In this document: piece by piece, positions 17,882 to 25,965 of the stretch
Layout of the letters: each line of letters starts with the position of its first letter
Numbering within the stretch: position 1 is the stretch's first letter
NCBI RefSeq assembly: GCF_036116635.1
Contig: NZ_CP107995.1
Coordinates: 2,418,001 to 2,482,000 of the forward strand
Reading direction: 5' to 3'
Source of the DNA: Amycolatopsis sp. NBC_00345
GTDB lineage: Bacteria; Actinomycetota; Actinomycetes; Mycobacteriales; Pseudonocardiaceae
DNA length: 64,000 nucleotides
Program-made: the position numbers and the translations under genes
Notes under the pieces: generated by a model
Databases searched by the model: none
The model's input: only the letters and a program-made list of their open reading frames with translations
What the model was told of the DNA's origin: nothing

Positions 17882-19194
17882 CGTCCGCTCCGAGGGGCCA
17901 GGAACCGGCTGCGCAGGAAAAACGGCCGCACGGCCTCGACCGCTTCGGCCAGGGTGGCGAACCCGCGGTCGCGGGCCGCCGCCAGCAGCGCCGGCCCGTC
18001 GCCGGGGCCGACCCGCCACACGGTCGCGAGGTGGTGGCTGAGCAGGGCGGGCTTGAGCTGGCCGACGTGCTGGTCACTGGCCCACGACGCGACCTCGGCG
18101 TTGACCACCTCCGCCTCGGCCACGGCCCGCCGGGCCGCGGGGTCGGCGCCGATGCCGGGCTCGGCCCGGGCGAGGTCGCTGGTCGGGCACCGCGGCCGGT
18201 AGGAGCGGACGAGGATCCGTACCAGGGCCTCGGCCGGCGCCAGGCCGGCCGCCTCCGCGGGAGTGAGCCAGTGCCCGGTCTGCCCGGCGGTGAGCGATTC
18301 GGGGGTCAGCCCATGCGCGGCGGCGGCGCGCACGGCGAGGGCGGGCAGGTCGTGCTCCGGGCCCGGGCCGGCCACGTGGCCCAGCACGTACCGCTGCCAG
18401 CGCGCGGGGAAGTCGTCGAGGTGGATCTGCTGGTAGCGGATGGTGGCGCCCAGCGATGCTTCGATGCCCTCGACCGGCTCGACGGAGAACTCCGTCTGCC
18501 ATTCGGTGACGAACCAGTTGCGCCAGTCTTCGTTCGCCGCCCAGGCGCCGGGATCGGGGGTCGTGGGCAGCTCGCCGCGGGCGAGCTCGGCCAGCACGTC
18601 GAGGGCGTCGGCAGCTTTGACGTCCGCCACGCGGGGGTTTTCGTCCAGGAAGGCCCGCAGCCGGGCGATATCGGCGTTGTGCAGGGCTTCCCAGGTGCGT
18701 TCCGTGTAGTGGAGGCTCCGCGCGCGGTCGACGACCGACCGCGCCGCCTCGTCGGTCAGCACCCCGGCCCGCCGGGCCGCCTCGGCCGCGTGCCGGATGA
18801 CAACCAGCGCGACGGTGAGCTTGCGGTACTCGGGCGCGGGGCCGTGCATGACAGCGACCTCGTCGTCGGCGTCGAGCACCCCGTCCCGGTACATCCCGAA
18901 GACCGCGCCGCGGCCGGCCATCCCGTAGCGGTGCAGTTCGGCGGCGCGGATCGCGCCCATGCTGGCGCAGCCCACCACCTGGACCCCGGCCTGCAGCAAG
19001 ACGAGGATCTCCTTGTGCCGCACCGAGGCGCTGTGGTGGTAGAAGCCGTCGACGAGCACCACCACGTCGCCCGGAACGAAGCCCGGGCGCAGCAGGTCAC
19101 CGTGCGCGGCCGGCGGGTGGAGTACCGCGTCCGGCAGCACCTCCAGTGCTTCCGGCGCCGCCAGCGTGGGGCCGAGGAAAACGTGCACCGGCAT
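17878..19194 (-). CDS. TfuA-like protein, YcaO partner
   Basis: 438 residues, within the size of longer TfuA proteins. The conserved TfuA core spans residues 45-110: VLVDGFYHHSASVRHKEIL, then GCASMGAIRAAELHRYGM and the acidic DGVLDADDEVAV. The remaining C-terminal half is helical and less conserved. TfuA proteins recruit or supply sulfur to YcaO for thioamide installation. The start ATG lies 26 bases after the stop of a 37-codon gene, with GGAACGGGTGAG as a possible ribosome binding site. The order peptide-tfuA-ycaO on one strand suggests one transcript. Confidence 0.9.
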   Translation of the reverse strand: MPVHVFLGPTLAAPEALEVLPDAVLHPPAAHGDLLRPGFVPGDVVVLVDGFYHHSASVRHKEILVLLQAGVQVVGCASMGAIRAAELHRYGMAGRGAVFGMYRDGVLDADDEVAVMHGPAPEYRKLTVALVVIRHAAEAARRAGVLTDEAARSVVDRARSLHYTERTWEALHNADIARLRAFLDENPRVADVKAADALDVLAELARGELPTTPDPGAWAANEDWRNWFVTEWQTEFSVEPVEGIEASLGATIRYQQIHLDDFPARWQRYVLGHVAGPGPEHDLPALAVRAAAAHGLTPESLTAGQTGHWLTPAEAAGLAPAEALVRILVRSYRPRCPTSDLARAEPGIGADPAARRAVAEAEVVNAEVASWASDQHVGQLKPALLSHHLATVWRVGPGDGPALLAAARDRGFATLAEAVEAVRPFFLRSRFLAPRSGR

Positions 19195-19220
19195 CGCTCA
19201 CCCGTTCCAGGCCGCGACCG

Positions 19221-19334
19221 TCAGTTCGCGTCCCGGCCGCCCATGAGCACGACGATCTCCGACCACGGGTCGAACAGCCCGGCCGCCGCCACGTCTTCAC
19301 GGGCGTCGTTGATCTGCCGGATCACCTCGTCCAT
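19221..19334 (-). CDS. 37-residue peptide, candidate RiPP precursor
   Basis: ATG 19334 is preceded by a very strong GAGGAGGGG ribosome binding site about 5 bases away, and the frame ends at TGA 19221-19223. The N-terminal part is acidic and helical (begins MDEVIRQIND, then AREDV), as in RiPP leaders. After LFDPW comes a hydrophobic stretch SEIVVLMGG and a polar tail ending RDAN. There is no Cys and only one Ser, so azoline formation is unlikely while backbone thioamides remain possible. Position directly upstream of tfuA-ycaO is the main argument. It could instead be a small regulatory or binding peptide. Confidence 0.6.
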   Translation of the reverse strand: MDEVIRQINDAREDVAAAGLFDPWSEIVVLMGGRDAN

Positions 19335-19681
19335 CAGTACCCCTCCTCGTTCCACGCGAACACGATCATCGAGCAGCAGATTACTACAGCGGGGCAGGGT
19401 GCCGAGGGCTTCTCCGGGATTCGGGAGGCAGGTCCGGCGCTGGGGCTCGTCGACGGTGAACCCGGCCTCGCGCAGCCGGCCGGCGGTAGAGCTGGGCGGT
19501 CATCGGTCGCCCGTCCCAGTTCCGCCGGCGCCAGGTCCAGCGGCTGCCGGAGGCCGGCCATCTCGACACGGGCCCGGTCGCCGAGCCGCGGCCGGGCGAT
19601 CGCGGCCGGAAGCCGGCCCACACCGACCCGCTGGGCGTTTTCGCCCGGGGCCGACCCGGTCTGGCGCGGGGGAGGAGAGCT
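19335..19681. promoter_or_regulatory. Leader region upstream of the peptide-tfuA-ycaO operon
   Basis: On the minus strand TGTAGTAAT at about 19376-19384 is a possible -10, and GCTCGATGA (complement of 19366-19374) shares 9 bases with the tandem repeat at 12293-12314. Frames in this stretch switch between readings (for example REAGFTVDEP and AQLYRR) without a complete gene. I see a probable promoter and degenerate sequence, nothing firmer. Confidence 0.3.
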
Positions 19682-19790
19682 GTGGACGTCGACCTGGGCA
19701 GGCTTCGGTACCTCGTCGAGGTACTTCACTTCGGCCGGGCCGCGGAACGGCTGTCCATCGCCCAGCCCGAATCTGCTGGGGACTATGCCC
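19682..19790 (+). pseudogene. LysR-family regulator, N-terminal HTH fragment
   Basis: From GTG 19682 the reading DLGRLRYLVEV then LHFGRAAERLSIAQP is the start of a LysR winged helix, missing about three residues before HFGRAAERL and ending abruptly where the recognition helix (ALSRQI) should follow. The next 300 bases hold no recognisable continuation; one open frame ends SGWELFADLPAPAGL and was not identified. Confidence 0.7.
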
Positions 19791-20119
19791 GCGGTGATGT
19801 CGGGTTGGGAGCTGTTCGCCGACCTACCGGCGCCTGCCGGTCTGACGCCGCACCAGGCGAAGGAGCACGAAGCGGCAGCCTAGGGCAATCCGCGCGTTCG
19901 GCGACGAGATGATCTCGGTGCCGAGTTTCCCGCCTGAAGGTGTAAGGCGGTCCGGATCGCTGCGACCTGTGTGTTGCGATCAAGAAGCGGACTCGTACAT
20001 CAGCATGGCCTTCCTTGTGGAGGACGGGATGGAGATCAGCTGCCGCGCCGCATGAGGCCGGGGCTCCGCTTCAACGCTGGTGGACGGCGCTGCCATCATC
20101 GCGATATGCGCGTCGGGGA

Positions 20120-20569
20120 AGCGCCTCCTCGACGCTGCGGGCAGCCGGTGCGGCAGCATGCCGTGCGCGGTGTGCTCGAGTTTCCGCGTAGGTAGCGGGA
20201 ACAGGCGAGGTCGGTGCAGAAGCAGGATCCGACCGAGTTGCCTTGTTGTCCCGCTTTGCCTGCTTTGCTGCGTGGGGTCCCGGCGGGCGGGGTGGCTCGG
20301 CGCATCGTGATGCCCACGAGCTCGTCGCCGGACTCGGTGACCAGGTAGGCGCGGTCCGGTACGGCGGGGTCCCGCCGGCCGAGGAAGTCCAGGTCGCCCC
20401 ACGGCCAGGTGGCGAGATCCCGGGGCACGGCGAGCCGAAGATTGCCTGGTGCGCCTTGGTGTGGTGGGCCAGGGCTGCTTCGGAGGTGCCGCTGGGTGAA
20501 GCACTCGGCCTGGGTGCTGGGGTCTGTGTCCGCCTGGTGTTCACGACGATCGTCCCGGCCTCCCGCTGA
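20120..20569 (-). pseudogene. FBP-domain (treble-clef zinc finger) protein remnant
   Basis: In one minus frame RLAVPRDLATWPWGDLDFLG, DRAYLVTESGDELVGITMRR and KAGKAGQQGNSVG...CTDLACSRYLRG follow the order of actinobacterial FBP-type EF-G-binding C-terminal domains. The first CxxC knuckle between these blocks is deleted and the N-terminal part lies in another frame, so it is broken. Its normal partner would be elongation factor G on the ribosome. Confidence 0.55.
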
Positions 20570-20666
20570 CCGTCCTGATCCCGGCGGTGAACCATCAAAG
20601 CCTTGGCCGGCGCATCTCACGAAGCGCCGGCCAAGAATTTGTCCTCAATGGACTATCACCGTCCGG

Positions 20667-22061
20667 TCAGGGCTTCAGAGGGCCCGGAAAGAGGTACTCG
20701 CCGGGGGGAATCGTGGTACTGCGGGTCCAGGCCTGGAAGAAGCCGCTCAGGTCTTTGCCGGAAATGTGCTGCACCAGCGCTTCGAAGTCCGGCCAGGAGG
20801 CGTTGCCACCGCCGTGCTGGTGCTGCCATTGGGTGAGTGCGCAGTCGAAGGCGGCGTCGCCGATGGTGCGGCGCAGGGCGTGCAGCATCAGCGGGCCGGT
20901 GCGGTACACGGCGGCGAGGTACCTTTCCGCGCCGGGGTCGTAGAGCCGGGTCTCCCAGAACTTCGGGTTGTCCCGGTTGGCCGCGACGATCTCCCGGTAC
21001 TTCGCGTCGAGGTTCTGCCCCTCTTTCGCCTCGCTCCACAGCCATTGCGCGTAGCTGGCGAAGCATTCGGCGACACAGATGTCGCGCCACTGCTTGAGGG
21101 TGACGTTGTCGCCGAACCATTGGTGGGCCTGCTCGTGCACGATGAGCGTGACGACATCGGGGGAGTCGGTACCCGGGAAGATCGGCCTGGTCTGGGTTTC
21201 CAGGCCCATCGCGACCTTCTCGTTGAAGTAGATGCCGCCGGCCGCGGAGAACGGGTACTTGCCGAACTTCGTCGACAGGAAGTCGATGATCTCCGGAAGG
21301 CGGTCGCCGTACTTCCTCGCCGCGGTGTCCGCGCCCGGGGCGTAGGCGCTGATCACCGGAGTTCCGTCGGAGAGGGCCGCGTGCACCATGGTGAACTTCG
21401 CGATGGCCAGCACCGCGGTCCACGTGGCCTGCGGCCGGTCGTCGTCCCAGCGGAAGGTGGTCTTGCCGTCCCGGGTGGTGGTGGGTCCCTGCCTGCCGTT
21501 GCCGACCGCCGTCCAGCCGGCCGGCACGGTCGCGGTGAGCCGGAAGGTGGCCTTGTCCGACGGGTGGTCGTTGGCGGGGTACCAGTTGGTGGCCGAGTGT
21601 GGCTCGCCGATCACGAGCATGCCGCCGGTGTCCGGCTTGTACCAGGCGCCGGCGTTGGTGCCCGAATACACCACGCGCACGTCGAACCTGGCCCCGGCGG
21701 GGATCGGCCGGTCCGGGGTGACGACCAGTTCGTGCTCACCGGTGCGGGAGAAACCCTTGACCGCGATACCGTCGACAGTCACCGAGGAGATGGCGAAGGC
21801 CTTGGTGAAGTCCAGGTCGAACCGGTCCAGCCCTTCGGCCGCGGTGGCCGACACCGTGGTGTCGCCGGTGAGCTCGTCCGGTTTTGCCGGGTCGTACCCC
21901 ACCTTCACGTCATAGTGGGAGACGCGGTACCCCCCATTGCCGTCCTGGGGCCAGTACGGGTCGCCGATGCCGTCACTGCCGGAGGCGACGGACGCGCCGA
22001 GCACCGTGCAGGCGAGCAGCGCTCCTCCGGTCAGCGAGCCACGTTTCACTACTGACAACAT
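20667..22061 (-). CDS. Secreted M1-family zinc metallopeptidase
   Basis: 464 residues with a signal peptide (LTGGALLACTVLGASVASG). The M1 zinc motif HEQAHQWFG is near residues 308-316 and the third ligand Glu comes 18 residues after the second His (VAECFASY), so the site is complete. The usual GAMEN exopeptidase loop is replaced by MGLETQTRP, as in short secreted actinobacterial relatives. The protein ends soon after the catalytic and short helical domains, without the long C-terminal domain of aminopeptidase N. It starts 23 bases after a second M1 gene, so the pair is co-transcribed. Likely role: extracellular peptide trimming. Confidence 0.88.
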   Translation of the reverse strand: MLSVVKRGSLTGGALLACTVLGASVASGSDGIGDPYWPQDGNGGYRVSHYDVKVGYDPAKPDELTGDTTVSATAAEGLDRFDLDFTKAFAISSVTVDGIAVKGFSRTGEHELVVTPDRPIPAGARFDVRVVYSGTNAGAWYKPDTGGMLVIGEPHSATNWYPANDHPSDKATFRLTATVPAGWTAVGNGRQGPTTTRDGKTTFRWDDDRPQATWTAVLAIAKFTMVHAALSDGTPVISAYAPGADTAARKYGDRLPEIIDFLSTKFGKYPFSAAGGIYFNEKVAMGLETQTRPIFPGTDSPDVVTLIVHEQAHQWFGDNVTLKQWRDICVAECFASYAQWLWSEAKEGQNLDAKYREIVAANRDNPKFWETRLYDPGAERYLAAVYRTGPLMLHALRRTIGDAAFDCALTQWQHQHGGGNASWPDFEALVQHISGKDLSGFFQAWTRSTTIPPGEYLFPGPLKP

Positions 22062-22084
22062 GTTTTCTCCTTCGTCGGCAGCGG

Positions 22085-23473
22085 TCAGGCCGGGTCGGGC
22101 TTCCAGTCGGGATGGCCGGGCATCGGCGGGGTCTTCTTCCCGTACAGCCAGTCGGTGAGCAGCGCGGTGACGTCGCGGCCGGAGACCTCACGCGCGGTCC
22201 TGACGTAGTCGGCCGTGGACGCCACACTGTCCTTGAACCGGGCTGCGACCGCGCGTTCGATCTTCTCGAACACCTGAGGGCCGACGGTCTGGCGGAGCGC
22301 GTAGAGGGCCAGCGCGCCACCAGCGCGCTGGGTCTGGCCGGAGATCGGCTTCGGCGTGGCGGGCGGTCCTTCGACGGCACGGATCTTCTGATCCATGCCG
22401 TAGAACATCCGCATGCTGTCGGCGAAGGCGTCGGCGGATGTGGGAGGGGATTGCTCGGCGTCGTACCAGGCGCCGTAGAAGTGGGCGTGCCCCTCGGCGA
22501 TCCAGTTGTCGTCGAGGGTCTGCTGGGTGACCGAGGCACCGAACCACTGGTGGGTCAGCTCGTGGACGCGCACGTAGTCCGCCTTGCCCGCGGCGAGTGT
22601 GGCCGCGTCGATGGTGCTCATCGTCTGGCTCTCGTACGGACCCACGGCGCCCGGCGGGGCGAAGAGCCCGTAGGTGCCGAACGGGTAGGGCCCCAGTTTC
22701 GCGGTCAGCCACCGCAGGTGATCGTCGGTGCGGGCCAGCGTGTCGCGTAACTGGCCGGCCTGCGCGGTCGGCACGACGTCGCGAATGGTCACCCCGTCCG
22801 GGCCACTTCGGGTGATCCGCGAATAGGGTCCCACCGCGATCTGGCCGTCGTCGACGGGCATCGGGCTGGCCACCCGGTACTTGCGGGCCGTGCGGTCCCC
22901 AGGGAGCTGGCTGGTCTCGACCAGATCTCCGTTGGCCACGCCGGTGAGGCGGGACGGGGCGGTGATGTCGACGGTGTACGTGGCCTTGTCCGTGACGTCG
23001 TTCTTGCACGGGAAGACGCGGTGCATGGTCTCGTGCGTCTGGGGCGCGATGGCGAAGCCGTCATCGATTTCCCGCCACGGCCCGTCCCCCTGGGGCCCGT
23101 TGGTCCTGGTGACCAGATAGCCCACGGTGACGGTGAACTCCGCGCCCCGGGCCAGCCGGTGCGGGAAGACGTACAGTTTTTCCTCCCTGGTCTCGAATCT
23201 GGCTGGCCGTCCGTCCACGGTGACGTCGTTCACCTTCCCACCGGCGAAATCCAGGGCGAACCCGGACAACGGCTCGGTGGCTCTGGCCTTCAGCGTGGTG
23301 GTGCCATCCATGTCCTTGGTGGACGACCGGTATTCCAGGGACACCGTGTAGTCCAGCGCGTCGTAGTCTCCGGTGCCCGCCGCGGGTTCGCCCGCGGCGA
23401 TCCCCGTACCGGACGCCAGCGCCGCGCAGACGCTGATCATGCCCATCGTGGTCAAGCGGTATCTGGGTTTCAC
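22085..23473 (-). CDS. Second secreted M1-family zinc metallopeptidase
   Basis: About 462 residues from GTG 23473, which gives the basic start MKPRYRLTT and a hydrophobic signal segment MGMISVCAALASGTGIAAG; a downstream ATG is also possible. The zinc site HELTHQWFG (near residues 303-311) and Glu after 18 residues (IAEGHAHF) are intact. The loop before it is GPYESQTMST in place of GAMEN. It is paralogous to 20667-22061 but strongly diverged. The gene is the upstream member of the pair. Confidence 0.87.
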   Translation of the reverse strand: MKPRYRLTTMGMISVCAALASGTGIAAGEPAAGTGDYDALDYTVSLEYRSSTKDMDGTTTLKARATEPLSGFALDFAGGKVNDVTVDGRPARFETREEKLYVFPHRLARGAEFTVTVGYLVTRTNGPQGDGPWREIDDGFAIAPQTHETMHRVFPCKNDVTDKATYTVDITAPSRLTGVANGDLVETSQLPGDRTARKYRVASPMPVDDGQIAVGPYSRITRSGPDGVTIRDVVPTAQAGQLRDTLARTDDHLRWLTAKLGPYPFGTYGLFAPPGAVGPYESQTMSTIDAATLAAGKADYVRVHELTHQWFGASVTQQTLDDNWIAEGHAHFYGAWYDAEQSPPTSADAFADSMRMFYGMDQKIRAVEGPPATPKPISGQTQRAGGALALYALRQTVGPQVFEKIERAVAARFKDSVASTADYVRTAREVSGRDVTALLTDWLYGKKTPPMPGHPDWKPDPA

Positions 23474-23831
23474 GACGGCGAACGTAGCGACGCGATGTCC
23501 CAGTCCCGTCCCGGATTTGTCCAAGGGACGTCGCAGCGAAGCCAGGACACGACCCGGAGGCACGGCCGGGAATCTGGGGTGTGGCCGGCAACCCGCTTCA
23601 GGAAGCTGTCGCCGCTCGACCACCGGAGGCAGCGGTCTCGTGACGCCGGCACCTTCCGGCAGGGCGGCTGCTGGGCATCGGCGTCCTGCGCGATCGCCAT
23701 TCTCGGATGGTCTGGATGCACTTCGGCATCACCGGCCGGCTCACCGCCGGACCGCCCGGCCACCCGCCGGGGGCGATCGGCCGGCTGAACGACCTGTTCG
23801 ACGTCCGTTGCCGGGAGATCTTCTTCCGTAG
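23474..23831. other. Unassigned gap between M1 gene and IS256 remnant
   Basis: The M1 promoter should lie in the first part. An open frame reading HSRMVWMHFGITGRLTAG then RLNDLFDVRC on the plus strand looks protein-like but was not identified and has no start context. The IS256 remnant begins abruptly at about 23832. Confidence 0.3.
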
Positions 23832-24235
23832 ACTTCGCCCAGGTGCGCGGAGATCTCCCCGGTCGTGAGACCTTTCGCGGCCAGCGAGATCACCATCTCG
23901 TCCACGCCGCCCAGGCGCTTCTGCCGTTTGGCCACGATCTTCGGCTCGAAGCTGGTGTTCCGGTCGCGGGGCACATCAATTTTGACCGGACCCACATCGG
24001 TGAGCACGGTCTTGGCGCGGGTGCCGTTGCGCGAGTTGCCGGTCACGCGGCCGTCCGGGTCGTGCTTGTCATAGCCGAGGTGGTCGGTGATCTCGCCCTC
24101 GAGCGCGGACTCCAGCAGCCGCTTGGTCAGCTGCACCAGCACGCCGCCTTCACCGGTGAGCTGCAGCCCACCGGCCTTCGGGCTCTCGGTGTTCTCCACG
24201 CCGGACATCATGTCGGTCATCAGGTGCACTTCCAT
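23832..24235 (-). pseudogene. IS256-family transposase, N-terminal third
   Basis: Starting MEVHLMTDMMSGVE, it continues through LLESALEGEITDHLGYDKHD, GNSRNGTRAKTV and KRLGGVDEMVISLAAKGLTT to SAHLGEVYG, the N-terminal third of IS256 transposases. It stops matching right after EVYG (about residue 131), so the catalytic DDE domain is absent here. Nearly the next residues of such a protein appear at 27898 reading leftward. GGAGTTACACCGAACG near 24240 is probably part of the element's end. Confidence 0.88.
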
Positions 24236-24350
24236 GATCGGGAGTTACACCGAACGTTTTACAGTCACACGCGGACGCGACGACCGGTCGACCATCAGTC
24301 GTCGCGTCAGTGGCCGTGGCGGTCAGGTGTGATCGCCATCGTCGATGGAG

Positions 24351-24515
24351 TCATGATTCTGTGCGTTCGGGGTCGATCGTGTTGATCAGCTGGTTGATCG
24401 CCTTGGATACCGCCAGAGTCGCATGCACCTGAGCTTCGGAGTTTTTGTTGTGTTCGATGGCATCGAGGGCGGCGTCTTCGTGATGTTCTGATTCGTTGAT
24501 GGCGTCCCTGTCCAT
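24351..24515 (-). CDS. 54-residue acidic small protein, unknown
   Basis: ATG 24515 follows AGGAGGAGCC, a near-ideal ribosome binding site, and the frame ends TGA. The sequence is hydrophilic and helical (begins MDRDAINESE, ends DPERTES), with HEDAALDAIEHN, and has lower GC than its surroundings. TTATCA and TACCAT with 16 bases between them, about 60 bases upstream, could be its promoter. No family recognised. It lies downstream of the methyltransferase-UbiA-HPPD remnant operon on the same strand, and next to IS256 debris. Confidence 0.5.
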   Translation of the reverse strand: MDRDAINESEHHEDAALDAIEHNKNSEAQVHATLAVSKAINQLINTIDPERTES

Positions 24516-24703
24516 GGCTCCTCCTAGCAGTTACCGGACCCACTGATATGGTATTCCAAGGTGCGCAGTTGATAACGCGTGACGCGGCTGGGGTCATCCG
24601 AATCAGCGGGAAGTTCGCGCGTATGGGTTCCACATCGAGAACCGGGCTCCACCAAGCGTGACGATGAGGGCTGGCAGTTGGGCGTTATGAGGTCCGCTGG
24701 GTG

Positions 24704-24906
24704 CTAGGATTCCATTCCGTAGGCGGCCTGGTAGAATTTTTCCGTCTGTGTCGCGTTGCCGACGACCCGCATGAGGCGTCCCGCCCGATTACCGGAAACG
24801 GATCGCGCTGGCTGTCATAGCCGATCGACCCCACGGGCTGGCGAAGCTGCGCGACATTCAGGTCCGAGTGTTTCTCCTGGCTGGTCAATGTGATCTCGGT
24901 GCCCAC
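24704..24906 (-). pseudogene. 4-hydroxyphenylpyruvate dioxygenase-like N-terminal fragment
   Basis: It starts at GTG 24906 inside the end of the UbiA frame. The first frame gives DLNVAQL...DPFPVIGRDA; a shift then gives VVGNATQTEKFYQAAYGME and a stop. HPPD and hydroxymandelate synthase start with DPFPV.G.D...F.VGNA.Q...YY..A.GM, so this is the first ~70 residues of such an enzyme. The iron-binding C-terminal domain is gone. Intact enzymes make homogentisate, a known substrate of UbiA-type prenyltransferases, which fits the neighbour. Confidence 0.55.
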
Positions 24907-25965
24907 CGGTTGTCCCTCCCGAGAGCCTCAGTTCCACGCAGGTTGTGGATCTCCCTGGCCGCCTTGATCAGCCGTATCCCGAAGAGCAGAGCGAATGTCA
25001 GCAGGATGGTGAGCAGCATCAGGAATGATGCCGACGTGCCGGGCGCGATACCGCGCCGCGCGGTCTCTCCGATCACGCCGACGGTGGCCATGAACACGAT
25101 CAGTGCGACATGGTTGGAGGCCAAGAACACTACGGGGGTCATTCGGCGAGGATCACCGGTCCATAACGCGCCGGCGCTGAGCCAGGAAACCAGCCGCCAG
25201 ACCAGCGGTGCCGTACACAGCATGGCCGCGCACACCAGCCACGGTATCCACCCCAGGACGGCGAATCCGATCAGGCTCGCATATGCCACCACCCGCGCCC
25301 GTGATCACCGAGATCACCCGGTCCCGGCCTAGCAGCACAGGCAAGGTGCGCTTACCCACCTGCATGTCGGACTGTATGTCGGCGAGGTTCATCACCATCA
25401 TCCGCGCCGCCTGCAAGAGGGCGGTCGGAGCCAGGACCAGCAGAATCAGTACAGGCACCTCGCCCGTTTGTACCGCCACGGACAAGATCGGCACTAATCC
25501 GTTGAGGATGCTGCCGACGGTGAGTTCACCCAGCCCTCGATAGTTGAATCGCAGCGGCGGTGCCGTGTAAAACCACGCCAGGATAATGATCATCACTGCG
25601 AGGATGCGCGTCACCGGCGTGGGCATGGCCGCCGCAAGGATCATGGACAAGGCCAGCAGCACAAAACTGGTCGACAAGCTCGTGGCCGGGCGCACCAAGC
25701 CATCGACCAGCACGCGACTGCCACCGGTCCACGGTGTGTAACACTGGTTGACGCGATCGGCTTCGAGGTCGAAGTACTCATTGCAGTAGTGCGTCATCAG
25801 GTGTGTGCACCAGCTGAACGCCTGTACGAGGATGTACCAGCCGATGTGCAGAGGATGCCCGGAGAGCACAGCCACCGCGCCGCCGATGGCGACCGGCAGG
25901 ACGTTGTAAAGCAGGAAGCGAATCCGGGCCAACCGGATTATTCCGACAACCTGCGTCCTGCTCAT
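24885..25965 (-). pseudogene. UbiA-family membrane prenyltransferase with a single frameshift
   Basis: From ATG 25965 (4-bp overlap with the methyltransferase stop) the frame encodes a polytopic protein with both aspartate motifs: NEYFDLEAD near residues 62-70 and NLADIQSD near 190-197, plus PWTGGSRVLVDGL and YTAPPLRFNYRGLGE. Near 25288-25300, in the G-rich GGGCGCGGGTGGTGG, the coding frame jumps by one base. The other frame supplies the last membrane helices (VVAYASLIGFAVLGW to the stop at 24885). Combined length about 360 residues is normal. Either a recent mutation or a sequence error. Substrate likely an aromatic acid or quinone precursor. Confidence 0.8.

Noticed and set aside
19335..19681. 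A second precursor or methyltransferase-like gene upstream of the 37-aa peptide
   Set aside because: Readings such as REAGFTVDEP and AQLYRR lie in different frames and none gives a complete gene with a start signal.
18031..19797. A 588-codon plus-strand frame through the TfuA gene
   Set aside because: Antisense to TfuA, whose conserved core is unmistakable; composition is typical of a shadow frame.
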